A stretch of 36,583 bases of DNA from IMG/VR virus record IMGVR_UViG_3300046703_000186, positions 1-36,583 of that record; one strand, given 5' to 3'. Shown here in pieces: positions 15,030-21,696 of this stretch. The DNA comes from a virus. The translations under genes and the position numbers were made by a program. Position 1 is the first letter of the stretch. Each line of letters begins with the position of its first letter. The notes under the pieces were generated by a model. That model had not been told where the DNA came from, searched no databases, and was given only the letters and a program-made list of their open reading frames with translations.

Positions 15030-15288
15030 TCAGTCCCCTCGCTCTTTCACATTGAAACCGAGTTGCTCAGCCAAAATCTTCGCTATGCCCTCTCTTGTGG
15101 GATCAACCCCGAATATGGAAGCAAACCACTCCAGATAAGTTATCCCCTTCTTCTCACAGTAATCCTTACATGTCATCCCTTCGCAATCGGGGCATGCTTT
15201 GATCTCGATGATCTTTCCTTCCCCCCCAATTTTCAAGATCATCTAGCGATGCCTTATTCAGTGTCTCGCAAAATGGACATGCATACAT
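15030..15288 (-). CDS. Zinc-ribbon protein split by a frameshift at a G7 run
   Basis: An ATG overlapping the upstream stop (TAATG at 15290-15286) opens MYACPFCETLNKASLDDLEN with a CxxC pair. The frame meets seven G on the minus strand (15227-15221). One base out of register beyond it is IIEIKACPDCEGMTCKDYC, with the second and third cysteine pairs, ending in ILAEQLGFNVKERGD at 15030. The total length is 3n+1, so removal of one G fuses both parts into an 85-aa zinc-ribbon protein. Taken literally, there are a 40-aa frame and a separate 70-aa frame starting at 15242 with no ribosome site. The fusion is the better explanation. Sequencing error or real slippage cannot be told apart here. Confidence 0.6.
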
Positions 15289-15488
15289 TAGGCCTCCCTT
15301 GCTTTCAGCATCGCATCAGCAAAGTGGTAAGCCGCTTCAGCGATAATTTCAGAACTCGCTCCGTGCCTTATGCAACCTATCAGCGCACACCCCGCAAAGA
15401 AGTCCCTGATATTGGGCTGACCATAGAACCGACAGGTTTTGCATTCTTCGGGTTCAGCGATGCAATCTTTACAAGCTTCGGGTAGCAT
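15288..15488 (-). CDS. Small cysteine-rich protein
   Basis: A 66-aa protein (MLPEACKDCIAEPEECKTCR) with C-x2-C-x7-C-x2-C at the start, later GCALIGC and a helical tail EAAYHFADAMLKAREA. The ATG shares a base with the upstream stop (TGATG), and its own TAA shares a base with the next ATG. The cysteine spacing suggests one zinc site plus two further cysteines. No function recognised. Confidence 0.7.
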   Translation of the reverse strand: MLPEACKDCIAEPEECKTCRFYGQPNIRDFFAGCALIGCIRHGASSEIIAEAAYHFADAMLKAREA

Positions 15489-15649
15489 CACGCCTCCAAA
15501 CACTCCGGGCAGTTTATAGCCTTCTTCGTCCGCTTCCAGTCAACAAAGGGCACCAGTTGCTTGCGCCGGCAGCGCACCAGGTAGCCACCCTTCGCCTTGA
15601 CCCGGGTGCCATGATGTACTAGCCCGCCGTCACGCCGCTGGATTCTCAT
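15488..15649 (-). CDS. Small basic zinc-binding protein
   Basis: A 53-aa frame (MRIQRRDGGLVHHGTRVKAK) with YLVRCRRKQLVPFVDWKRTK and a final NCPECLEA. The three cysteines and strongly basic composition suggest a nucleic-acid-binding mini-protein. The ATG overlaps the upstream stop (ATGA at 15649-15646), and GGGGG lies eight bases before it. The TGA overlaps the next start. The frame is too short for standard gene callers but is held on both sides by coupling. Confidence 0.7.
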   Translation of the reverse strand: MRIQRRDGGLVHHGTRVKAKGGYLVRCRRKQLVPFVDWKRTKKAINCPECLEA

Positions 15650-15789
15650 CGGACCCCCTTGCGAAAGTCCTTCCTCCGGCCGACAAAGACTCTGGCAATG
15701 TGCCCTTTCTTGTCATCTATCGCGACAACAAGGACTCGCCCGAAAAGAGCTAGGACATGGTCTACGCAACCCCAAGTGAAGTTAAGCAT
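15646..15789 (-). CDS. Small protein of unknown function
   Basis: A 47-aa frame (MLNFTWGCVDHVLALFGRVL) that continues VVAIDDKKGHIARVFVGRR and ends in a basic tail. The shape is two beta-strand-like hydrophobic stretches and a basic end. The ATG lies 2 nt after the upstream TGA. A longer frame backwards would overlap the upstream gene heavily and has no ribosome site, so the shorter start was chosen. Unknown function. Confidence 0.6.
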   Translation of the reverse strand: MLNFTWGCVDHVLALFGRVLVVAIDDKKGHIARVFVGRRKDFRKGVR

Positions 15790-15791
15790 TC

Positions 15792-16283
15792 TCAATCGTC
15801 CCCCCCAGGGTCGATGGTGCATCGGCAATTCGGATGCAGGGGTGGAAAGAAAACGACGTCCGTTATCACAAGATGGCCGAACCACTTCTTGTACCTTATG
15901 CCGGTGTCGATAGCGGTCGCGGGATAATGCTCATGCTTAAACCTCAGTATGAACCGCTGGAATCGCCCGCCATGCGCCCCATATTTGCGCAGCATCTCGT
16001 TACGAATGAACGCCTCTTTGTTGACCTCGATTATGGTGTCTAGCACATTCTCATCTACATCGAAACAACCAAACTCAGCCATCTCCTCCTCCTTGTGACC
16101 GTCTTTGTAGTGAATTGCGCCCCTTGTGACTCCATGCCCACAACAGGCAGCGTCAACACCAGGCAGATAACCAAGGCATGCGTCATATCCCTCCGGGGTT
16201 GGCAACCTACCGCACCTAGCACATGAAATGTCGGCTGCGCCTTCTGTAACCCAATGGCCACGTGATAGAAAACGGACGGTCAC
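15792..16283 (-). CDS. Cysteine-rich two-part protein with possible internal start
   Basis: A 163-aa protein starting at a GTG that overlaps the upstream stop. Residues 18-60 carry ISCARCGRLPTPEGYDACLG then LPGVDAACCGHGV, a cysteine signature I have seen in small phage proteins. After HKEEE, the frame has an ATG (16082) preceded by AAGGAGGAGGAG, an excellent ribosome site, so the last 96 residues (MAEFGCFDVDENVLDTIIEV...) may also be made alone. This second part ends with a Cys pair (LHPNCRCTIDPGGDD) resembling the end of MuF-type or toxin domains. Whether it is one bifunctional gene or two fused genes is open. Confidence 0.7.
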   Translation of the reverse strand: MTVRFLSRGHWVTEGAADISCARCGRLPTPEGYDACLGYLPGVDAACCGHGVTRGAIHYKDGHKEEEMAEFGCFDVDENVLDTIIEVNKEAFIRNEMLRKYGAHGGRFQRFILRFKHEHYPATAIDTGIRYKKWFGHLVITDVVFFPPLHPNCRCTIDPGGDD

Positions 16284-16432
16284 TCTTCGCCCCTCTCCTT
16301 AATGTCGTCCCATGCAACGCGCCCGCTATCGACCACGTCTTGATAATCACGCTCATGCTTGATCGCCCATGCCAGGATCCCAGCTAAGCGGATCATCAGC
16401 TGGGCCATTTGCTCGAGCTGGCTATCGGTCAT
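16280..16432 (-). CDS. Small helical protein
   Basis: A 50-aa frame (MTDSQLEQMAQLMIRLAGIL) continuing AWAIKHERDYQDVVDSGRVA and ending in a charged tail that contains AAGGAGAGG, the ribosome site region of the next gene. It overlaps the upstream gene by 3 codons and its TGA overlaps the GTG of the next gene. The amphipathic helix is not long enough to be a clear membrane anchor. Unknown function. Confidence 0.65.
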   Translation of the reverse strand: MTDSQLEQMAQLMIRLAGILAWAIKHERDYQDVVDSGRVAWDDIKERGEE

Positions 16433-16628
16433 GGGGATCCATCGCCTCTTTGATTTTCCTGAGTGCTTCTTCGCCCGCCTTTGCTATGGGCAACAGAACC
16501 TCCGCCAGTGCTTCATGCAGTTCCAAGAAAGCCTGCCTCAAATCCTTCAAGTCCTCCGAGAACTCAACGTCTATATCTTGCTTGTCAGGAGGAGGCTTCT
16601 TACGAAGGCAGAGGCGGCAGCGTTTCAT
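16422..16628 (-). CDS. Small protein with N-terminal CxxC and coiled coil
   Basis: A 68-aa protein: MKRCRLCLRKKPPPDKQDID, then a long heptad-like helix FSEDLKDLRQAFLELHEALA that continues to EALRKIKEAMDPHDR. ATGA overlap with the upstream stop. A single CxxC pair could form a shared zinc site in a dimer held by the coiled coil; this is inference. No family recognised. Confidence 0.7.
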   Translation of the reverse strand: MKRCRLCLRKKPPPDKQDIDVEFSEDLKDLRQAFLELHEALAEVLLPIAKAGEEALRKIKEAMDPHDR

Positions 16629-17279
16629 CTTTTGCCCGCCATGTACCCTCGCAGGTAGGCAAGGCGCTGGGGACTATCGTATCCACTGGCTCCAACGACT
16701 ACCTCTAAGAGTTCGTCAAGGGAAAGAGCGATGAGCGGCTCAAAAGTTCCTTCCATCTGAGCCTCCACTGCCTTTGCCGACGGGACAGGTATCGGTTTTG
16801 ACGGCGGTTTAGACGGCCTCGAGGGTGCTCCCAGATGACTGCCCATTGGCTTCTCCCCCGCCTTCTTCGGCTTCTGCCCTGGCCTCTTCCCAGCTTCCCT
16901 GCTCTTTCGCTGCGCCTCGTTATAATGCTTCTTACATACCGCCCTATGCAGTACACGTTCTTCCTCGCACTCCTCGATGCTGCATTTCGTCTCTTCGCTC
17001 ACCTGAATTCCCCCTTCTTTCGCCCGGCACTCCGGGCATAACCGCGGCTTCTCCTGGCTGCTTTCCGGTATCTCAAACTTCTTGCGGCACTTCGGGTTCC
17101 TGCACAAAGCCTTCCCTACAATCCCGTCCGCCAGGCTCTTCACGCTCTGCTCCTCACTCTCCCGCCTCAGTGCCTCGTCGATGTCGTCGGTGCCGTACTT
17201 CTTGCATAACTGCTTGAACTGTCGTTCCCAGACTGTCTCGTCGAGCGTGTTTGTCAGCGAGGGCCCCCCCCCGGCTCAT
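16625..17279 (-). CDS. Zinc-finger protein interrupted by a G9-run frameshift
   Basis: An ATG that overlaps the upstream stop (ATGA, 17279-17276) is followed by ATGAGCC and nine G. In the literal frame it continues into an unrelated arginine-rich sequence. One base away the frame is PSLTNTLDETVWERQFKQLC, KKYGTDDIDEALRRESEE, then KALCRNPKCRKKFEIPESSQ, CPECRAKEG, CSIEECEEERVLHRAVCKKH, a Pro/Lys linker, and an acidic helical end. The total from ATG to stop is 3n+1. With eight G the protein is 217 aa. A GTG at 17143 starts the in-frame remainder (172 aa) but would skip good coding sequence. Two zinc modules suggest nucleic acid binding. Confidence 0.65.
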
Positions 17280-17431
17280 TTTCGCTCCCTTTGAGATTGC
17301 CTTTTCGCTTTCCCGCTTTCCCTTATCCTCTCTATTGCCAGGCAGTCTGCACATAACGGGCGATCGGGGATCTTGCTCGCGTCATAGAACGTCTGTTTTC
17401 CACACTCTGAGCAGAGCACCGGCTTAATCAC
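17276..17431 (-). CDS. Small zinc-ribbon protein
   Basis: A 51-aa frame starting at a GTG that overlaps the upstream stop (GTGA). It reads (M)IKPVLCSECGKQTFYDASKI, then PLCADCLAIERIRES and a basic tail KAKRQSQRERK. Two CxxC pairs about 18 residues apart make a zinc ribbon. A longer frame extends back into the upstream gene without a ribosome site. GGGGGAG precedes the GTG closely. Confidence 0.7.
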   Translation of the reverse strand: MIKPVLCSECGKQTFYDASKIPDRPLCADCLAIERIRESGKAKRQSQRERK

Positions 17432-17688
17432 TTGCTCCCCCTTCTGCACTTCACACAACGACGCTTGTGATACTTCGCGTCCACCAGCTCCTCGAACTCG
17501 CCGCCGCAGTCTTCGCATATATGCGTTTCGTGTTCACCTGTTTTCTGGCGTTTCCTTAATGCACGAGTGTAATCTGCACCCTGGGGATCGCGGCGCATAT
17601 CCTCAATCAGTGTACCGAGGAATATGGGCCCGTAGCGTCTCTCGTAAGCCGCCTCATGTGCAGCAAAGAAAGCGTCGATGTTACCCAT
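17428..17688 (-). CDS. Small zinc-ribbon protein
   Basis: An 86-aa protein (MGNIDAFFAAHEAAYERRYG) with a helical first half and a zinc ribbon at the end: CEDCGGEFEELVDAKYHKRR followed by CVKCRRGSK. The ATG at 17688 has AGGGGG six bases upstream. An ATG at 17718 would add ten residues but has no ribosome site. It ends in a GTGA overlap with the next gene. Confidence 0.72.
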   Translation of the reverse strand: MGNIDAFFAAHEAAYERRYGPIFLGTLIEDMRRDPQGADYTRALRKRQKTGEHETHICEDCGGEFEELVDAKYHKRRCVKCRRGSK

Positions 17689-17720
17689 TTGCGTCCCCCT
17701 AACCTCTATACGCGGCATCT

Positions 17721-17858
17721 TCAGGCAAGTAAGGAAAATGCAGCCGTGCTTCTTGCTCTGATATATCTGGAGCAATAACAATCTCCCGTTCCTTCACAGT
17801 TTCCACATTCGATAAACCCGTCACCTGAACAGTCGGTGCAAACGCTTCTCAAGATCAT
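17721..17858 (-). CDS. DnaJ-like mini zinc finger protein
   Basis: A 45-aa frame (MILRSVCTDCSGDGFIECGN) with CEGTGDCYCSRYIRARSTAA following. The repeats CxxCxGxG and CxxCxGxGxCxC copy the zinc finger of DnaJ-type chaperones and of many phage mini-proteins. The ATG overlaps the ParB-like stop (ATGA). Short, but coupling and the cysteine pattern make it convincing. Confidence 0.75.
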   Translation of the reverse strand: MILRSVCTDCSGDGFIECGNCEGTGDCYCSRYIRARSTAAFSLLA

Positions 17859-19165
17859 GGGTTCTCACCATCCGGGATGACCTTCTCAAACTCCAGAGCA
17901 AGTTTGGGAACGTACCCACGCTTGTAGAGTTCCTTTCTGCAATCCCGGGTCCGCCAGCATCCCGAGCAACCCTCGAGGGTCTCCCTGAAAGCCTCCTGGA
18001 CACGCTCGTCCGTCGCCTCCCTCAGCTCCGCGGTTGTATTTACCGGGACCGCCGCCAGAAACTTCTCGAGCTTCTTCTTGTAACAGGCGTCATCTTCGGC
18101 AAGGCAATATTCGTAGGGGCTCTCAATGCCTCTCTCATAATGAAATGCGTTGGGAACCTCATAGCGATCCGTGCATTTATCGCAGACCTTCCCGAAGCGC
18201 CCCGACTTCATCGTCTTCCAGCCGCCATTGACGTATCGTTGCCTCATGATCCGCTTCTTCTTGCAGCGCTTGACCTTTTCGAGGGCTGCCGCTTCCCGCT
18301 CACGCTTATATTCGAGGCAGGTCTGACTCTCCGAGTTGCAGAAAACGCCGCGGTGGTCGGTCCCCAACCAGACCGCTACCTGGTAGTCGAGGTCGAGCAT
18401 GAATTGACACACGTTCTTTTCGTCGTTCCAGCCCTCGCAGCAAGGCGGGATCTCCTGCTTTGGATTCTTGTACGTCTTGCAGAAACCGGAGAGCGCTCTC
18501 TCCTCGAGACCGGCACCGAATTCGGAGACGTGCTTCTCGAGCTTCCGAACATTGTTGACGTCGCCTCGGTAGTTGGAATGTGCGTAGCCTCTCGAGAAGT
18601 CCTTGATGATCCGCTTGCGGATCTCCGGCGTCTCTATCCCACCGACAAGCGACCATGTCTCCATGTCCCTGCCGCCGGCCTTCACAAACGCCTCGAGGAC
18701 CTCGGGATATTTCCCAAGGGAGTACCTGGTCCCCACGTACTTGATGCTCTTCCCCAGAGCCTTCGCAACCGCGGACCGCTTCATGCCGTTCTCGATGAGC
18801 TCCACAATCGCCGGAGCTTCCTCGGCAATGGAGAGGTCAGCACGTTGCAGGTTCTCTACCAGGGCGAGTTGCACAGCAGCAGCCTTGTCCGCCGGCGGGT
18901 CGATAACGCGACAAGGGATCTCCGACATGCCGGCAAGTTTACAGGCCTGGCGCCGGCGGTCCCCGCAGAGAACTGTGTAGTGTTCGTTCTCGGGCCCACT
19001 GCCTTTATCGTTGCTCAGCGACATGTAGACCACCAACGGCTGGAGTAGGCCGAGCTCCTTGATACTTGCGGCGAGCTCATCGAGAGCGGTGGGGTCAAAA
19101 TCCTTGCGCGGGTTGTGCGGATTCGGTTGTAGCTTTGCCAGGGTTATCATCTTCAGATCGCTCAT
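17855..19165 (-). CDS. ParB-like protein with a long cysteine-rich C-terminal region
   Basis: A 436-aa protein. Residues 5-115 form a ParB/Spo0J-type nucleotide-binding domain: KLQPNPHNPRKDFDPTALDE, SIKELGLLQPLVV, CGDRRRQACKLAG (the GxRRxxA box) and LALVENLQRADLS. A helical HTH-like middle follows (MKRSAVAKALGKSIKYVGTR). The C-terminal 220 residues contain more than fifteen cysteines in pairs, for example CCEGWNDEKNVC, KVCDKCTDRYEV and CSGCWRTRDCRKEL. No ParA lies nearby, so this may be a nuclease-like or DNA-binding relative used in phage DNA metabolism rather than partition. The ATG at 19165 overlaps the previous stop (ATGA). Confidence 0.85.
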   Translation of the reverse strand: MSDLKMITLAKLQPNPHNPRKDFDPTALDELAASIKELGLLQPLVVYMSLSNDKGSGPENEHYTVLCGDRRRQACKLAGMSEIPCRVIDPPADKAAAVQLALVENLQRADLSIAEEAPAIVELIENGMKRSAVAKALGKSIKYVGTRYSLGKYPEVLEAFVKAGGRDMETWSLVGGIETPEIRKRIIKDFSRGYAHSNYRGDVNNVRKLEKHVSEFGAGLEERALSGFCKTYKNPKQEIPPCCEGWNDEKNVCQFMLDLDYQVAVWLGTDHRGVFCNSESQTCLEYKREREAAALEKVKRCKKKRIMRQRYVNGGWKTMKSGRFGKVCDKCTDRYEVPNAFHYERGIESPYEYCLAEDDACYKKKLEKFLAAVPVNTTAELREATDERVQEAFRETLEGCSGCWRTRDCRKELYKRGYVPKLALEFEKVIPDGENP

Positions 19166-20034
19166 AACCCCTCCGGTGGCTCGTAGGTGTTGACCTGCCA
19201 TTGCACTTGATCCACGGTTGTCATAGTGCCGTTACCTACGCAGTAGCCGGGGCAATCATGCATGGTCTGAGGGCAACCGAAGTACTTAACCAAGAAGTCG
19301 AAGTTGGCGGCGATACCTTCTTCCCAGTTGTAGAATCCGTACTTGTAATCTTCGCCAACCATCCCCCATGCATTGTAAGAATTGCCGCCGGATTTATTGC
19401 ACTGGCCAGGTGGCAGGGGATGATTATATGTTCTCATCCCATTGGTGCTTTCCGCTTCCGCGATACCCGCCGACAACGATCCTGGTATGCCGGTGCGCTC
19501 TTGATTCTGAATGTAGTACTCACCGCACCCTTGCATAGGGCTACCCTTGTGAGCTAGGTAAGTATCAATGCGCCACACGGCTATCCTGCGTTCCCTTGCA
19601 GCTCTAGCCTCAACCACCGCCGCTTGCATCATCTCAATCGCTGGCCGATCCCGCTCAAGGGGGGCAGGTGCTAGAGACCCAGAGTCACCTTGACTATGCG
19701 CTTTCCCCCCCCCTTCGGCGGTTTCATACAGCAGCGGCTCATCTAAGGGTAGGGTGGTGACTGGGGACGTGGCCGAGGGCGAACTTGCCCCGTACAGGCT
19801 GACCGGCTCGTCGTGTCCGTCACCACCCAAAGGGGCAGCGGGGGAAGAAGACCGTGCGGCAACTCTTGGGGATATTGGAATGGCCTTCTTTTCGCCCCCC
19901 GCTATAATTATCAATGCTCCAATCAACAAAGCACCTATGATTGTCGATATAATGAGCATAGCGGTTATCTGTGTGCTGGCCCTGGCAGGGGATTTTGTGC
20001 GCGGGTGGCCGCTATATCTTCGTGGGTATTTCAT
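19162..20034 (-). CDS. Membrane-anchored muralytic (transglycosylase-like) protein
   Basis: A 290-aa protein. A basic N-terminus is followed by one membrane helix at about 27-46 (ITAMLIISTIIGALLIGALI), then about 130 residues of low-complexity Ser/Ala/Pro/Gly linker, including a poly-Gly codon run of nine G. The C-terminal 100 residues resemble a lysozyme-like or lytic transglycosylase domain: PGSLSAGIAEAESTNGMRTY with a likely catalytic Glu, NSYNAWGMVG, YNWEEGIAANFDFLVKYFG. Topology would place this domain outside the inner membrane. The ATG at 20034 has GGGAGG six bases upstream. It lies in the DNA-metabolism operon and overlaps the ParB-like gene, far from the amidase. Function as an exo-lysin, entry or host-modification enzyme is open. 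Confidence 0.7.
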   Translation of the reverse strand: MKYPRRYSGHPRTKSPARASTQITAMLIISTIIGALLIGALIIIAGGEKKAIPISPRVAARSSSPAAPLGGDGHDEPVSLYGASSPSATSPVTTLPLDEPLLYETAEGGGKAHSQGDSGSLAPAPLERDRPAIEMMQAAVVEARAARERRIAVWRIDTYLAHKGSPMQGCGEYYIQNQERTGIPGSLSAGIAEAESTNGMRTYNHPLPPGQCNKSGGNSYNAWGMVGEDYKYGFYNWEEGIAANFDFLVKYFGCPQTMHDCPGYCVGNGTMTTVDQVQWQVNTYEPPEGL

Positions 20035-20239
20035 TCGTTGCCTCCCATATCTTGCGACACTGTGTGCAGTTCGAGTCAGATGGATTTCCCTCGCGTATTT
20101 CATAGCCAACGGGGTCATGCTGATTGACAGCCAGCGGACGACCACAGATGGACTTGGCCACGAAAGGAGCAGGTGGCAGAGGTCTCCGCAGTAAATGAAT
20201 CCGCCCTATTCTTATCGGATAAGCCAAAGCCACTCTCAT
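20012..20239 (-). CDS. Small zinc-binding protein
   Basis: A 75-aa protein (MRVALAYPIRIGRIHLLRRP) with SICGRPLAV and a late NCTQCRKIWEA. The single Cys followed by a CxxC near the end is a pattern found in many small phage early proteins. The ATG overlaps the upstream stop (ATGA). It overlaps the next gene by 23 nt. No function recognised. Confidence 0.7.
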   Translation of the reverse strand: MRVALAYPIRIGRIHLLRRPLPPAPFVAKSICGRPLAVNQHDPVGYEIREGNPSDSNCTQCRKIWEATNEIPTKI

Positions 20240-20463
20240 CGCCCACTGTCCTTTCTTGCCAACGGCTGCTTGCTTACATCGCTTATAAGCCGCTCTAGCC
20301 TCTTACTGACCTTGTCATATTCCTCGTTGACCTCGAGGGCCGTTGACTGCCAGAATTCGCACTCCTCGGTCAGGCGCACTATTTCCCGATCGCGGTTGTG
20401 AATCTCGATGGCTTGGCAGATGACCACCAGGGCCAGGTAGGCGGCGATGATGATGGCGATCAT
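20236..20463 (-). CDS. Small single-span membrane protein with coiled coil
   Basis: A 75-aa protein: an N-terminal membrane helix MIAIIIAAYLALVVICQAIE, then a long charged helix DREIVRLTEECEFWQSTALE to DKVSKRLERLISDVSKQ. This layout is shared with inner-membrane spanin components and with many unrelated early phage proteins. It lies just upstream of the membrane-anchored muralytic gene. ATGA overlaps on the upstream side and downstream side. An i-spanin role is possible but no outer partner was found. Confidence 0.65.
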   Translation of the reverse strand: MIAIIIAAYLALVVICQAIEIHNRDREIVRLTEECEFWQSTALEVNEEYDKVSKRLERLISDVSKQPLARKDSGR

Positions 20464-20651
20464 GGGGCCTCCCTGATTTTCCGTTGCAGTATTTGCCGTG
20501 CTGCACCGGCCATCGTTAATTTTGGATCCGGACTCTCTGCATAGCGTTGCCTGATTTCGCTCATCGAAGGTTGTATGCCGTACATGCGATATTCCTGAAG
20601 CACCTTTTGAAATTCGAGCGCGCGGTTAATTGCGGAACGGTTGAAGTTCAT
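20460..20651 (-). CDS. Small helical protein
   Basis: A 63-aa protein (MNFNRSAINRALEFQKVLQE) continuing YRMYGIQPSMSEIRQRYAES and ending ARQILQRKIREAP. ATGA overlap with the replication-initiator-like gene upstream. The sequence is entirely helical and charged and could be a small accessory to that protein. Not recognised. Confidence 0.68.
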   Translation of the reverse strand: MNFNRSAINRALEFQKVLQEYRMYGIQPSMSEIRQRYAESPDPKLTMAGAARQILQRKIREAP

Positions 20652-21466
20652 GCCCGCACCCACTTGCCGCCCTTTTTCACTATCTCGCCGGTACGTTTGC
20701 CTGTGTCAAATTCCTTCATCGAAATTAGTTTTCCGTCTACTTCAGCCTGGGGATTGCCGTGTGCATCAACGGGTGCTTGCGGCTTTTGGTCTGGCCGCTC
20801 AGCCTCGGGGATCCCGGTGATCCATTCTTCATACGGCTTCTTGGATCCAAGGAAAGTGGCAGGAAGTTTGATGAACTCAGGGTCCGTTCCAGCTTTGGCC
20901 TTGGCGTAATTTCGGGAAGCTGCTATGAGGACCTCTGGGTCGACCCCTTCCTTCAGTCGGGCATTCCATTTCGCAAAGGCATTGCGCTTCTCAAGCCGTC
21001 TTGGATATGTCTCCCAGAACTCCTGAAATTCGTCCGTATATTCTTCTTTTAATTCTTCTTTCTTTATTGAAATTGAAGATGAAGATGAAAGAGCAGGCGT
21101 GACATTTTCGGAATCATCCGTGAATTCATCGCGTCCCCTTTGCCGCGCCTTCCGTTTCCTGGCTTGCTCACGCTCTTTTCCTTCCCTTTCCATTCGACGT
21201 GATACAAGCGTGACAATTCCGTGACTGTCCGTGACGTTAGCAATTCCGTGTACCTTGTTTTCGTCCAGGAAAGTTTCGAATTCTTCCCCAGTACAGCCAC
21301 ACATTCGGCATATAGCTTCCGTGGTAGCTTGTATATGACCATTGGAATTCTTCCAATGCATATCACAAAGAACCTTGATCCAGATGCCGGTTGAAGACGC
21401 GGAGAGGGGCCGGGTATCGGCCATGAAGTCGTTAACGTAGAATTCCATATATGGCTTCTTCCCCAT
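20648..21466 (-). CDS. Replication-initiator-like protein (DUF1376-type N-terminus)
   Basis: A 272-aa protein. The N-terminal 80 residues, KKPYMEFYVNDFMADTRPLS followed by GIWIKVLCDMHWKNSNGHI, resemble the DUF1376-type winged-helix domain of phage replication proteins. A basic linker (EREQARKRKARQRG) leads to a second module FQEFWETYPRRLEKRNAFAK and PEFIKLPATFLGSKKPYEEW, a C-terminal motif shared by phage replisome organisers and DnaT-like proteins. It would bind the phage origin and recruit host helicase. The ATG at 21466 overlaps the previous stop as TGATG. No phage helicase or helicase loader follows, so the host replisome is probably used. Iterons were not found by eye. Confidence 0.78.
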   Translation of the reverse strand: MGKKPYMEFYVNDFMADTRPLSASSTGIWIKVLCDMHWKNSNGHIQATTEAICRMCGCTGEEFETFLDENKVHGIANVTDSHGIVTLVSRRMEREGKEREQARKRKARQRGRDEFTDDSENVTPALSSSSSISIKKEELKEEYTDEFQEFWETYPRRLEKRNAFAKWNARLKEGVDPEVLIAASRNYAKAKAGTDPEFIKLPATFLGSKKPYEEWITGIPEAERPDQKPQAPVDAHGNPQAEVDGKLISMKEFDTGKRTGEIVKKGGKWVRA

Positions 21467-21696
21467 CAACCATCCCCTCGTTTGCCTACCCCGACCTCCA
21501 CCGTCCAATCCACACCCGCGACCCCATGCGGGCGAAACTTTGATAAATAGAAGGACCTGCGTTTCCTTCTGTGCCCATCAATCGCCGGAACCTTGCTCAA
21601 GAACTCCACCGTAGCCGTCTTGCTTGTACCGCCGACTACCCGGCTGATGTAGTAGCGACCGTCAACGCGAACGCTTACGATGTCGTAGAGGTTCAT
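21466..21696 (-). CDS. Small basic beta-rich protein
   Basis: A 76-aa protein (MNLYDIVSVRVDGRYYISRV) with VEFLSKVPAIDGHRRKRRSF and a short acidic end. The first 40 residues look like a small SH3-like or KOW-like barrel. The ATG directly follows the upstream TAG (TAGATG). It lies just upstream of the replication gene with a TGATG overlap. Unknown function. Confidence 0.68.
   Translation of the reverse strand: MNLYDIVSVRVDGRYYISRVVGGTSKTATVEFLSKVPAIDGHRRKRRSFYLSKFRPHGVAGVDWTVEVGVGKRGDG

Noticed and set aside
17154-17354. A 66-codon arginine-rich frame across the G9 run
   Set aside because: It is the out-of-frame reading of the interrupted zinc-finger gene and overlaps its neighbour; composition is that of a shadow frame.
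18140-19048. A 302-codon plus-strand open frame opposite the ParB-like gene
   Set aside because: Shadow of the minus-strand coding frame, with low-quality composition and no ribosome site.
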